A stretch of 64,000 bases of DNA from Epichloe hybrida. Lineage: Eukaryota > Ascomycota > Sordariomycetes > Hypocreales > Clavicipitaceae. This document shows, in pieces, positions 21,390 to 33,000 of this stretch. The stretch is taken from positions 2,542,001 to 2,606,000 of the forward strand of contig JAFEKR010000005.1 of NCBI GenBank assembly GCA_019022495.1, read 5' to 3'. The translations under genes were made by a program, and so were the position numbers. The first letter of the stretch is position 1; each line of letters opens with the position of its first letter. The notes under the pieces were generated by a model, which made no database searches, had not been told where the DNA came from, and was given only the letters and a program-made list of their open reading frames with translations.

Positions 21390-22839
21390 TCTAAATCTAT
21401 TTAGGAGGGGGGGGGGCTGAATCAGAGCTGCAGCTTGAAAAACAAAGCATAACAAAGACAATCACATAGATAACTTATGAGCGACTGAGGCCTAGGACTA
21501 CCTAGAGCCTAGTCTCAAACCACCCTACCTCTAACCCTACCTCTATAGTATTATGTATATAATTAAAACTAGGTACTTATACTTAAGGTTACTTATAGGC
21601 TAAAGATAAGCTAAAAATAGCTAAAAATTAAGGTAATAAAGGTATTAGTATAAAAGTAAATAAGAAGTAAAATACTATACTAAACCTAAATTTACTATAT
21701 AATATAGTAAAGCTAGGAGGCCTAAGGTAAGTATATAATAGGCCTAGACTTACCCTAGAAAGGGGATAGAAACTCTTATTATAGTAATTCTTTTCTTTAT
21801 CTTTTTTTTTATAAAATAAGGCTAGTGTAAGTGTTAGTTACACTAAGGAACGTTACACTAGTGCGAAAGGGTTAAATTTAATAATAATAATAAAGTGTAT
21901 AATAATAGCTAAGAAAAGAGAGAAGGAGAGAAATCTAGCTAGAAAAGAAAGTAAGTAAAAAGAGGGAAAAGTAAGGTAGTAGTGTAAGGCTACTATAAAT
22001 AGTATAGGGTTACCTATAATATAGCTAATTATATTATATGCATTCCTTTAGTAGCTTTACTCTTTAGCTATAGCTAGACTAACTATTATCTAAGGGTCTA
22101 GAGGAAGCTATACTAGTAGTCTCTCTTTTCTTTGTGACTAAAGGAGCCTAAAACATAATAAAAATTAAATTAAAGGAAAGTGTATATAAGTAAATCCCTT
22201 TATAGGAATTCATAGCTTTAATTAGCTATTATAGCCTTGGTTATTCTAATTAACCTAGCTACCTTAATCTAGTCTAGTTAATCCTCCCTTTTATCTAGCC
22301 TTATAGGTTTCCTATTAATTTAAAGAAGCTTAAAAACGCAATAAAAATCAAAATAAACATAAGTAAATACTAATAATAGATATAAGCCTCTTATTAGCTT
22401 AGTTATTAGTTCTTCTAGTTAGTTAGTCTTATTATCTAGCCTTTAACCTAAATTATAGCTTTATTTAAGTTAATAAAGGTCTTAAGAGTCTTAAGGGTAA
22501 GGGTCTTAAGGGTCTTATATATAAAGGTCTTAAGGATAAAGAGCTTAAGGGTCTTATACCTCCTCAATGCTAATAGTCTAAATTAACTATAATAGCTTAC
22601 AGGAATAAGTCTACATAAGTACGCAATGTATGCATTCACAATATATGCGTTTATAATGTGTTATTTCCCTTATAGCTTTTTATCTTAAAGCGTTATTTAA
22701 TATTATATATAGGTATTAGGTCTTTAAGGTCTTAATAATCTTCGCGTTTAGTGGCTTATTAGACCTCTTCCTCTGCGGAGAATGCTTTAATTAGTATTCC
22801 CTTAGTAATAATCTCTTTAATTAACATTTTAGTTAAAGC

Positions 22840-22930
22840 ATTAGCCATAATCTCTCTAATTAAGACATTAGCTATAATCCCTTTAATAAACGCCTTAGCT
22901 ATAATCTCTTTAATTAACGCTTTAGCTTAG
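22840..22930. repeat. 27-bp tandem repeat inside F2
   Basis: Three to four imperfect copies of a 27-bp unit (ATAATCTCTTTAATTAACG followed by CCTTAGCT-like sequence) lie in the non-coding middle of F2. Upstream (about 22480-22560) the word GGGTCTTAA recurs several times. Neither looks coding. Confidence 0.7.
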
Positions 22931-23277
22931 TCCTTAGGGTCTTTAAGGTCTTTAGTCTTAGGCTATAGTAATTTTCTCTTTTCTTAAATTACTTATTATA
23001 AGGTAGCTATAGTTAGAAAAGCTTAGGGAATGTAAACATTACTATCTTATAGGGAGCTTTAGAGCTCCTATATAATCTCACTAGAGGCCTATTTAAAGGT
23101 ATCCCTTAACTAACCTTTAAAGTTCTCTTTAAAGTATTCCTAAAGGTCTTTGCCTTACTAACCTTAATACTTACTAGTGTAAATAAACCTTATAATCTAA
23201 TTATTAAGTTTATACTATATAGTAGTTTAAGGGTCTAGTTAGATAAGTTCTTCCTCATCCTTTATAAGCACTAAAGT

Positions 23278-23463
23278 TGTTACGTGCTAGAATTGACAAG
23301 TGGCCTGTCAGTATCATAGGACTTAGGATGTGGCCTGCCGTGCCGAGGATGTGGCCTGCACGTGACCTAGAACCCCTATATTAGACGATAGCTCTGACCT
23401 CTAGCTAGTTGAATCATCTATCATCTTCACACTCATTAATATCTTACATTTCGTATCGTAACA
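23278..23463. repeat. 186-bp solo LTR with inverted ends, TSD AAAGT
   Basis: It starts TGTTACG and ends CGTAACA, perfect 7-bp inverted ends, flanked by the exact duplication AAAGT (23273-23277 and 23464-23468). It is rich in CpG/CpA/TpG (GTGGCCTGTCAG, GTGGCCTGCCGTGCC), unlike the RIPed F2 around it. Only one copy is in the window, so the parent element is unknown. A small MITE is an alternative, but 5-bp TSD plus TG...CA favours an LTR. Confidence 0.8.
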
Positions 23464-24487
23464 AAAGTATAAGGATATAGTTACTATAGTAGCTTACCCT
23501 TTAATAGTCTTATAAACCCTTTAGGGTATCTTATTATTAAGGGAGGGTGATTAGGACTATTAAGGACCAAAGATAGTAATATTATATAATATATAAGTAA
23601 AGAGAGAAGTTATAGATATTAGCTAGCTTAGCTAAGAGTTATATTAATATTAGGTTTAAATAAAATACCTTATAGTAATAGATTTAGTTATTTAGTTAGT
23701 TTTCTTATAATAGATAATTAGATTAATAATTAACTAAATATCCTAAAGGCCTAAGAGTTAATAAATTAATCCCTTAGAAGTCTAATAAGCCTATAACTAG
23801 AATTCTAGTCTATCTTCCTTTAGTATACTTTATAGTTATATCTCTTTACTAAAATAGCTTATATAATATTAGCTTAAGAGATAAGGGGCTATATTATTTA
23901 TAGAAATATCTTTTCTTATAATACCTAGCTTATTTATAGTTATAGTTAACTACTAATTAGTATTAGTTACACTAAGGAATATTATACTAGTATAAAAGGG
24001 TTAAATTTAATAATAATAATAAAGTTTATAATAATAGCTAAGAAAAAAGAGAAAAAGAGAAATCTAGCTAGGAGAGAAAGTAAGTAAAAAGGGGGAAAAG
24101 TAAGGTAATAGTGTAAGGCCACTATAAATAGTGTGAGGTTACTTATAATATAGCTAATTGCATTGCGTGCATCCCTTTGGTGGCTTCACTCTTTGGCTAT
24201 GGCTAGACTAACTATTGTCTGAGGGTCTAGAGGAAGCCATAGTAAGTAAGGAATAAATACTTATAAATAGTTACTAACTAAGCAGCGTAGGCCTATAAAG
24301 GACTAGTACTAACCTAAATATAAATATAAAAGGGTTTTTCTTCTCTTTAAGGGTTTTCTCTTTTAACTAAGCAGCTGGAGTACTAGTACTAGCCATACAT
24401 AAAGCTAACTAGCCCACATAATATATATCTAAATCTATTCTTTTAGTCTAGTAAACGAGTAAATTTATTTACCTTTTTAAGCTATAG

Positions 24488-24600
24488 CTTTATTAATTTT
24501 TTTTGGATTTTAAAAAAAGATTTCGTCATTAGTTGTGGCTAATGCATCTAATTTATTAATTTTTAAAATTTTTTTGCGTCATTAGTTATCTAGAGTATTG
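24488..24600 (-). mobile_element. Diverged N1-like fragment
   Basis: On the minus strand an A-rich segment preceded by GATGCATTAGCCACAACTAATGACG repeats the N1 3' architecture (GATGCATTGG...CCAATGACG plus an A-rich tail), but with many differences. It is a diverged subfamily or a different N1-related element. No clear TSD was found. Confidence 0.5.
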
Positions 24601-24713
24601 TTTGTAGTGTAATTAGTGTAGTTTTTAGGAAAAATTTGTATTTACAATGTAGTTTTTTTTTCCTTGTATTTAGTGTAGTGTAGTTTTTTCTTTTTCATAG
24701 TGTAATATATTAT

Positions 24714-24983
24714 TGTCACGGCTTGCACCGAAAGCTTATAAACGAAGTAATAGCTAAGACTATTACAGTTACTACTAGATAAATACTATCTAGGGGTAGG
24801 TATATAAAGGTTTTAATCTCTAACCTAGTACTAATAATATACGTAATCTTTAATAAATACCTTGCTTTATAAGTATATAGCTATCTTATAGCTAGCTAGC
24901 CTTTTTATTATTTATATAGCCTAAAGGTTCTTTAAAGACTTACTTTAATAAATATCCTATCTCTAACCTTTACACTCCTAATA
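24714..24983 (-). repeat. 270-bp LTR, copy 3, heavily RIPed; possible 3' LTR of gypsy-D
   Basis: Same family as 2889-3158 and 8855-9124 but with most CpA/TpG lost. Flanks ATTAT and TAATA do not match, so it is not a simple solo LTR. On the minus strand the sequence just before it reads AATGGAGGTATTA, like the polypurine tract (GGGAGGTRTTA) that precedes the 3' LTRs of gypsy-H and the LARD-like element. It is therefore probably the 3' LTR of the minus-strand gypsy-D that follows. The far 5' LTR is not in the window. Confidence 0.6.
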
Positions 24984-26929
24984 TAATACCTCCATTATAT
25001 ATAATTAACCGTAATTATAAAATAAGTTACTTACCTTAAGGTATAGTTACTATAATAAAGCTTATAAAGAAAATAAGATAAGGTACCTTATATTTAAATA
25101 TATAGGTAAATAAAAAGAAATAATAATAATAATATTACTAATTAAAAATCACCCCTTTATTATAGTTAGTAATATCTAAATAATAGCTTACATATAGCTT
25201 TAATATAGTAAAATAAATATTATTACCTATTATATAGCTAGAAAAAAAAATAGATAACCTATATTAATTTTTATAACTAGTTTAAATAAGTAAGGTACTT
25301 AATACTATAGTTTTAAATAGTCTAACTAAAGGGCTTATATTATAGTTACTATAAGTTTATAGCTATTAGGCATATATATAATTAGTAATGCTAATAGTTA
25401 TTATTATAATTTATAGATTACTTATATATAGTGTGTTAAATTACTTAAGGGGTCTAGGGTTAATATAAAAAAGACTAATTTTTTCTCCCTTTTATATACT
25501 TTCTTTCTCTTATAATATCCCTTAACCTTATAAGTTACCCTTACTAGCTAAGTAATAGCTCTCTTATTACTATTACTTAGTAATTACTAATCTCTTTTAG
25601 TTCCTAATTATTATTATTATCTATCCTTATTTATCTTAGTTTCTTGCCTTTATTTAGCTTATAAGTTTATACTCTTACTAGTATAACTTCTTTATTTAAT
25701 CTATTATAGCTAACTTATAGCTAGTTTACTATATGTAAGTCTTATATTAAAACTTTACCTTTCTTACTATCTTAAAAAGATCTATTAATTAAAAAAACTC
25801 CTTTAAAATCTCCTATAAAATCTCCTTTAAAGTAAACTTCTTCTAAAATCTTATTATAAGTTTATTATACCCTTATAGTATCTTTATTACTAACTTATTA
25901 CTAGTAAAATATCTTTAAAAAAGATTATATATATATACTATTATTAGTAAGTTATAATATAAAATATTCTCCTAAAAAATAGTACTTATAAGATCCTAGG
26001 ATACCTTATTAATAAAAAGACCTTTCTTATAGAATATAATAAATCTTTAAGTATAACTTCTTTACTTACTTATTACTTCTTTATAGCTAATATTTAATAA
26101 GCTATTTAATAAAATATACTTATTACTTCTAAAATAATAAAAACTATATTATAGTATATCTCTTTTAACTAGAATTTACTTACTTATTACTAATATACTA
26201 TTAGACTTTAGCTTAAATTATATAGCTTTATAATAGGCTATTTAAACTTATTAAAGTTACTTCTAAAGGTAATTATTACTATTAGAATAAAGTAAGTATA
26301 ATTTTACTACTTAAATACTAGATTACTACTAACTTATTACTAGCTTATTATAAAAGTAAAGAAAAAGCTACTAAATACTATCCTAGTTTATAAAAATTCT
26401 AATAAGTATAATTATATTTACTATACTTAAATATTTACTAATATTATATATAAGGTAAAATATAATAAATATACTATAATAGTATTACTAAGTAATACTA
26501 TAAATCTAAAGATATAGATTAATATTTTAAACTATCTTTACTTTATAGCTTAAAATATACTATTAGTAAGCTTTCTTAATATATATAGCTAATACTTAAC
26601 TAACTTACTAGTAGTTTATACTAAATATTACTAATTTACTTAATTATATTAGTCTTATTAAGCTTCCTAGTATACTTTAGGTTTATATATATAAAGAGAG
26701 GGATTCTAATAATAAAGATACTTCTAAGGCCTCTTTCTTTATAGTTTTTATAGCTATTACTAATAATAAAGAACTAGTAGTCTTAGGGACTAACTTTATT
26801 ATAAATAAATAAGTACTTAGTAACTATATAATAGATTATTTAAGTTATCTAAGTAAATTAACTTTATTTTCTAATATCTTTAATATATTAACTTATAAAT
26901 TATAATTACCTTATATTAACTTTATTACT
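24984..26929. other. RIP-saturated block, probable gypsy-D 3' region
   Basis: Almost no CpA/TpG. A plus-strand protease-like reading can be forced at about 26680-26980, but the minus-strand chromodomain that overlaps its end is better supported. No feature can be assigned with confidence. Confidence 0.35.
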
Positions 26930-27034
26930 TAGCTATTAGTTATAGTTATTAATAATTTCTTTAGTAATAAAATCCCTTTTTAATACCTAAGAATTCTCTA
27001 AAGCATTATAGCTTTTTTATTTAACTAGATATTT

Positions 27035-27688
27035 ATTGATTTTTAATTTTTTTTACCTCATTGGTTATAGCCAATGCATCTGATTTTTTATAACAGAATT
27101 ACTAGCAATACCTAGCTAGTAAAATAATTAATAACTAAATGCTTAGATTTATAGTAATAAATAAGCTCTAAGGTTATAAATATAAGGGGCTATAAGATTA
27201 AAGCAAAGTTTGCAATAAACTTTGTGGCTATATTAGCGTAAGAGTTATAATTTATAACTATAGTTAAACTTAAATTTATTTAAGTTTTACTTATAGTATA
27301 AATTAATATAATTCCCCTTTCCTCTATAACTATATTTGTTTTATCTCTTTATATCTCTTTTATCTTATAGCTTATTACTTGTGCTTTAAAGCTCTAAGGC
27401 AAACTAAACATAACCTATTCTCACTTATCTCTAATTTAATTCATTATAATCGCTAGGTAAGTTCTACGTAACTAATTAACTAATTAACTCTTAACTAATT
27501 AGATAATAACATAGCTAAGGGTAACTAAAAGCTAGGGGCAATAACCACTAGGCTATAAAACCTTTAGGCTATCTAAAAAGCTAATAAAAATCCTAATTAA
27601 AAGGAAATTAAGAAAGCTAAAGAAAATATAGAGGAATTTAAGAAAAGTAAGAATAAGAAGGGGAATAAAAGACTAGAGAAAAAGGCTT
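27035..27688 (-). mobile_element. N1 insertion, 654-bp copy
   Basis: Inverse of most of 9600-10178 with its own 5' extension. The 3' end (left) is the A-rich tail, ATTGATTTTTAA on this strand. TSD AACTAGATATTT lies at 27023-27034 and 27689-27700. It interrupts the gypsy-D chromodomain between KYLV and K-stop-KSY, proving the host frame. It has moderate RIP, with CpA/TpG preserved in the hairpin region. Confidence 0.85.
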
Positions 27689-27700
27689 AACTAGATATTT

Positions 27701-27910
27701 ATTGATTTTTAATTTTTTTTTTACGTCATTGGTTATAGCCAATGCATCTGATTTTTTATAACACAATTGCTAGCAATACCTAGCTAGTAAAACAATTAAT
27801 AACCAAATACTTAAATCCATAGTAATAAATAAGCTCTAAGGTTGCAAATATAGGGGGCTATGAGACTAGAGCAAAGTTTACGATAAACTTTATGGAGTTA
27901 TAATTCGCGA
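27701..27910 (-). mobile_element. N1 insertion, 210-bp copy at the same target
   Basis: A shorter 5'-truncated N1 copy in the same orientation, immediately adjacent. It is bounded by the same 12-mer AACTAGATATTT at 27689-27700 and 27911-27922, so three copies of one target duplication bracket two insertions. It is less mutated than its neighbour. Confidence 0.85.
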
Positions 27911-30621
27911 AACTAGATATTTATAATACCTTTTATTATAGTAATATAAAATAATTCTCTTAACTTTAAACTCTTATTTATTATCTTTAATATTATCTTA
28001 TAGTAAAAACATATTTTCTATATTTATTAAGTCCTCTTTAAAAGGTTTAAGACTAGTAATATTAAATATATTATATAATTAAGTCCTAAGTAGTAATTTT
28101 AATTAATACACTAGTCTATAACTTCTAATTACCTTTTTAATCTTATAAGGACTTAAGTACTTTATAGCTAGCTTCTTACTAAGGTATCTTAGGTTAATAT
28201 TCTTTATTAATAGTAAAATATAGTTACTAACTTTAAACCTTATTAGAGTTTTTTTCTAGTTATAATATTTTTTATATTAAGTCTATAAGTTACTTAAAAG
28301 CTATTTAATTATAGTATATTTTTTTCTTAGTATTAAAACTTTACTTTTAGCTTAATTATTTACTAAAGGATATTAACTATTACTTACTATAAACCTCTAG
28401 GATTATAACCTTATAATACCTTTACTAGTGTGTAGCTATATATTAAGTAATTACTTATATTATATATAAATTATACTATTAATAAGTTATTTACTTAATT
28501 AGTTTATTTAGTATAAGTAAAAGCCCTTAAATAATATTTTAAGACCTAGTTTAAATATTTTATCTAGCTATTTATCTAGGGGTAAAAAGTAATACTAAGT
28601 AATTACTTAGTTATTAGAAAATAATAAAAAGTTATTTAAAAATTATAAGTAAATATAAAACCTTAGTTTATTATAATACCTTTTAGTGCTTTATAGTCTT
28701 TAAAAATATATTCTAAGAATATAGTTACTAGCCTATTACTAGTTAGTTATATTAAAATAAGGATATAAATACTATATTTTATAAAATAGTTAATAATAAC
28801 TAGAATTATATTATAAGTTTAATTTAAGTCTTTTACTAGTAAAAGTCTAGTAATAAAATCTATTAATAATTCTTAAAAAAGGTAATAAAGCACTAGTAAT
28901 ATAGCTAGCTTACTATATAGTTTATAATACCTTAGTTTTAAAGTCTAATAATTTATATAAGTACTAATATATACCTTTATATCTTTCTTTATTATTAGCT
29001 AATAATATTAGTTTATAATCTAATAAAGAGTTTTACTTACTTCTTAGTGCTTAGTAATAAGGTTATTATAAGTTAATAATAAAATTTCTTTTCTTATACT
29101 TAAAGGAATAAAAATATAATTCTTAAATATTAATAGCTTAAAGAGTTTAATAAACTATATTTAGGATATAGCTATATTATTACTTTTAAGTAACTTTAAT
29201 TAACTTATAGTAAAGTTATTATCTTACTATACTTTATATAATAAGACTTAAATTAGGGGTTTTAATTTTAAGCTCTTTTCTAAAAAGTTAAAGTTAAACT
29301 TAGAAAAGATTTTCTAAATAAATTAGATTTTAGCTATAATATCTTTATAAGTAATTAGTTTAATAAATACTTCTAGTCTTATAAAAATATAAATAAGTAA
29401 TATTTTTAAGGGGTACCTTAATTACTTACTAGTAATAACTTATACTAGTCTATTCTTATTAGAAATAGCTAGTCTAATAGGAAAATTAGAATAACTAAGT
29501 AATAAATAATATATACACTAGGTATTAGGAATATTACTATAGCTAGCTTATTACTTATTAATAAAAGTATGAAAGGTATTAAATAACCTTACTAATATAA
29601 CCTTTCTAAGATTATTTAGATTATTAAGTTCTTTAAGAATATAGTTAAGTTATAATTTTTTAAAACCCTAGATATTAGTAGTATTATTATAGTATTATTA
29701 TAACTAACTATTAGTTATACTAAGTAATATTTTTATAAAGCTTATAGTACTAATAGTATTACTATAGTGTTTTTATTACTTAGTATTTATAAATTTAAAT
29801 AAAAAGATAAGAAGTTATAGAGTTATTACTTTCTCTTTTCTTACTTTACTTATAAAATCTAGTTTTCTTAAAAGTAAGTTAGTAAGATTTAATTTCCTTA
29901 TATAATATATAATCTTAAAATTAAAAGAATAAAGCTTATTAAGTATAGTTACTTACTTACTAGTAAGCTTAGGCTTTATAGCTAAGTACTTATAGTTTAA
30001 GTAATCTATAATAACTTTAATTATATAAGCTAATAAGTAAAATAATATCTTTATATATAAAACCCCTTTTAAATAGCTAATAATTTACTATTAGGTATTA
30101 AATATTAGAATTTAGTATTAGTTATTTTCCTTAATATAAATATAACTAAGTGCTAGTAACCTAGTACTAATATTATAAGTATAGCCTAAATTATATATCT
30201 AGATATATTTATCTTTACTTTAAGATATATAAATAAGTTAAAATACACTAGAATTAGCACTTCCTAAAAGCTTTATTAAAGTTCTTTAAATACTACTAAC
30301 TTATAAGGTTTTAGTTTAAATATTACTAGTTAATTCCCTTTAAAGTAATTTATTATTAAAATAATAACTTTACTATACTATTTAATAAAATAGTAGTAAA
30401 ATCTAGTAAAACTAAGAAATAACTAAATATTAAAAATACTATATAGTATTAGCTAAGTTATAATTACTTTAACTCTTACTAAGTTTATTATAATACTATT
30501 CTTTAATATCTTAAAGCCTAAAAATTTAACTTCTTTAACTAAAAATTAATACTTTTTAAGATTAATAAAAAGACTTACTTTCTTAAACCTATATAAAACT
30601 TATTTAATATACTTTATATTT

Positions 30622-31091
30622 TGTCAAGCGGAAAACAACACCCTAAAAGACACGATGCTAGCCCACGGTTATAGGTAGTAGTAATGTCTGCTCACGTCAG
30701 AAAGGTTAATTAACTTAATAGTAGCAATCACAATAATGGCTAAATTAGTCTCTATAAATAGAGATAATTCAGATTAAATAGTCTATTAGATTAGAAGTGA
30801 CTTTTTAGTTAAGTTAGGGAAATAATCTTATTAATTTATCTTATTAAGGTAAACACAATAGTGGCTATAGTAGCGCTAGGCATTTAAGTTAAAAATCTAA
30901 AGTTAAGCGTGCAAAAAGAACCACAAAAGAATCTAGCTATAGGTAATCTCTTTATAGATTAAATAGTCCCTTTGCCTAGATAACTAATATTATTATCCCT
31001 TATTATATTATTTATCCCTATGATTCCCTATATCCCTTGTGCTTATTATCGCGAATACGCGCGTTTATAGGCACGTGTATTATAGTATATA
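30622..31091 (-). repeat. Gypsy-H 3' LTR (470 bp)
   Basis: It begins TGTCAAGCGGAAAAC on the plus strand. The right edge TATAGTATATA corresponds to CATGGCACACA of the partner, so RIP has changed it. Next to it (31092-31140) the minus strand carries the polypurine stretch GTTAGGGAGGTA. CpG-rich words (ATCGCGAATACGCGCG) survive near the right end of both LTRs. Confidence 0.9.
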
Positions 31092-31699
31092 ATACCTCCC
31101 TAACTGTTTTCCCTTCCTAGCCTCTAGGAAAGGGAAAATAGTAATAAAAAGGGTAATAACTAAAGTGTTCTTAAGTATAACTAATAGTAAGGTACTGTGT
31201 TTTAAGGGAAGGTATTATTTAATCTAGTATATATAGGTCTAAAGCTTTTATAAGAAAAAAAAAAGAATAGAAAAGAAAAAAAAAAGAGAGAAAATAGAAA
31301 AGAAACCTCCCTAGCTAGAGACCTAGATTTTTTATTTCCCTAGAGAGCTTTAGTGTCTTTAGCGTTTATAGGCAAGTGGTAGGCAATGTTAGTAAGGGAG
31401 TGCGTAGCGTGGGTTGCTTTAAATCTCACTAGCTTACTCTCTTTCCCTAATCCTTACGTTAATTAATTAATCCTATAGTATGCCTTTTCTCTTACTAGTA
31501 AGCTTTAATAATCCCTAGCTATGTTTTATAGGAAACTAAGCTAAGTAGCACTACTAAAGTATATATAAATAATATTAGTAGTAGCATAACTATTTTCCTT
31601 TAAGCTACTTATTTTAACTTAAGAAAAGGAAGAAGATTAATTATTATAGCTTATCCTATGTCTTTAAGGGGGCGGCGTATAGTGTTCTCTTTTACTTAC

Positions 31700-33000
31700 T
31701 TAACTAGAGTTCTATAGTTATATACCTAGTCCTTCCTAATAACTCTATAGATTTACTATAACCTTAGCTAATCCTTAATGTCTATCTAGAATAACTTATT
31801 AGTTATTACTTACTATTATTAAAGAGTTTAGTTTATAATACTATACGCTTATCCTTACTTACCTCACTAGAGTGCCTTAAGTTTTATAGCTAGAGACTAT
31901 AGTATCTCTTTATGTCTAGTTAAAGATAATAGTCCTAATAAGAACTCTTATAATACCTAGGAACTTACCCTTTTACTTAATCTTTATTCCTTAGTTTCCT
32001 ATTAATACTTATTATCTATATTCTATTATATTTGCCTTTCCTATTCTTATAATATCTCTTAGATACTAATATTAAAGACTTTAAGATCCTTAGTAAAGGT
32101 ATGTGTAATAGGCTGCTAATAATCCTAGATATAAAGTCTACTACTTTACGCTGTTTTAGTATACTATTTAATTAGTTAGTTCTTATTACTAACTTTATTC
32201 TCCTAGGCTATGATTGCTACACTAATAGGTAAACCTTTACTAATTATTTAGGTTACGAAACGGGGTAGCTAGCGCTTTATTATGTTATATATTAGGTGTT
32301 AGAGGTTAAAGTCCTTCTAGTAAGATAACTCCCTAGGTAACTAGTCTCTAACTCCTAATTTATTTATAGCTATATCTTATAGGACTCTTATAGTTCTTAT
32401 AAGAGCTCTAGTATAACTATACCTTAGGTCTAGGATATTATTAGTAATTATCTAGTCTCTTAAATAGAGCTTAAAGTAATAACTAATGCTTAAATCCTTA
32501 CTAAACGTATGTAACTATTTGAATTTAATGTTATATTAGTTTAGTGTATTCTAGTCTTTAGAAAGTAAATTAAGTGCTTAGTGTTTAACTTAGTAATAAA
32601 TTGCTTATAATAGAAACCCTAGATAGGCATATTTACACTCTTAGTTCCCTTTTTATTTTATTGCTAGAACTGTAATTACTTTAAAATTATATAGGTAGTT
32701 TAGTAGCTATATAATTTGCCCTTATCCTATAGTAAAATTAGTAAACCTTATTACTTGCCTTTTCTCTATGCTATTAAAGTAGTAAAGCTACCCTTACTTT
32801 TAATTAAATAAAAAGCATATCTAGTGGTTTATAAAGAACGCAAATCCTATAATAAGGCATTAATAGCTTATATCTAAGTGAAGGTTAATAGGGTTATACT
32901 TTAAACTATACTTAATATTAATAGGCTAGTAGCTAGAATAAAGTCTCCTAGCTTTTAAACTAATTAATTGCCATAGAGTATTTAAGTTAAAATCTTCTAT
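31700..33000 (-). pseudogene. Unrecognised coding relic downstream of gypsy-H integrase
   Basis: A single minus-strand frame can be followed from about 32620 to 32130 with stops only at plausible Trp/Gln positions. Readable words are FSKDLSISYYFKLYLRD, NNILDLRYSYTRALIRTI, AINKLGVRD, LPRELSY and ISKGLPISVAIIA. It lies 3' of integrase and before the 3' LTR, where some gypsy elements carry an extra (for example env-like) frame. I recognise no family and see no obvious membrane segment in this stretch. The limits given are approximate. Confidence 0.4.

Larger units (their letters stand above)
21832..24241 (-). mobile_element. Copia-F2: internally deleted LTR element, TSD GTAAG
   Basis: Two 281-bp LTRs (21832-22112 and 23961-24241) in the same orientation are flanked by GTAAG at 21827-21831 and 24242-24246. 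The internal ends match copia-F inversely: 22113-about 22310 equals 63150-63372, and about 23530-23960 equals 55984-56400. The pol-coding centre is replaced by ~1.2 kb of other sequence with short tandem repeats and a nested solo LTR. It is therefore a non-autonomous derivative that must have used copia-F proteins in trans. Confidence 0.85.
21402..24427 (+). mobile_element. N2 non-LTR insertion, copy 1, carrying nested copia-F2
   Basis: It is flanked by the perfect 12-bp duplication TCTAAATCTATT (21390-21401 and 24428-24439). Without the nested F2 element it is about 611 bp and matches about 57405-58004. It starts at the G10 tract (about 21407-21416) and ends with an (AT)-rich tail. Long TSD, fixed 3' end and 5' truncation point to target-primed reverse transcription. 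No coding frame is recognised. The first ~120 bp keep CpA/TpG. Confidence 0.75.
26930..30621 (-). mobile_element. Gypsy-D, left part: chromodomain, integrase, RNase H, RT C-terminal part
   Basis: Read on the minus strand (right to left): VKEVKFLGF at about 30510-30540 (end of reverse transcriptase), RNase H-like frames, then an integrase core at about 28430-28900 with GIIINQGFIFTYNF, LLSITFYPQIDSQIKYLNQ-like and VNNLLIVQFIYNIS stretches (compare IVSDRG..F, STAFHPQTDGQTER, AYN.S). After that come LRFKV...KKLAIKYLSPYKIKKV and, across two N1 insertions, KYLV|K-stop-KSYNALENS, a chromodomain. Gln/Trp appear as stops. The N-terminal part continues at 48021. Confidence 0.8.

Noticed and set aside
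26680..26985. Plus-strand gypsy protease reading
   Set aside because: A fit could be forced, but the minus-strand chromodomain reading overlaps its end and is independently supported across the N1 insertions; left unassigned.
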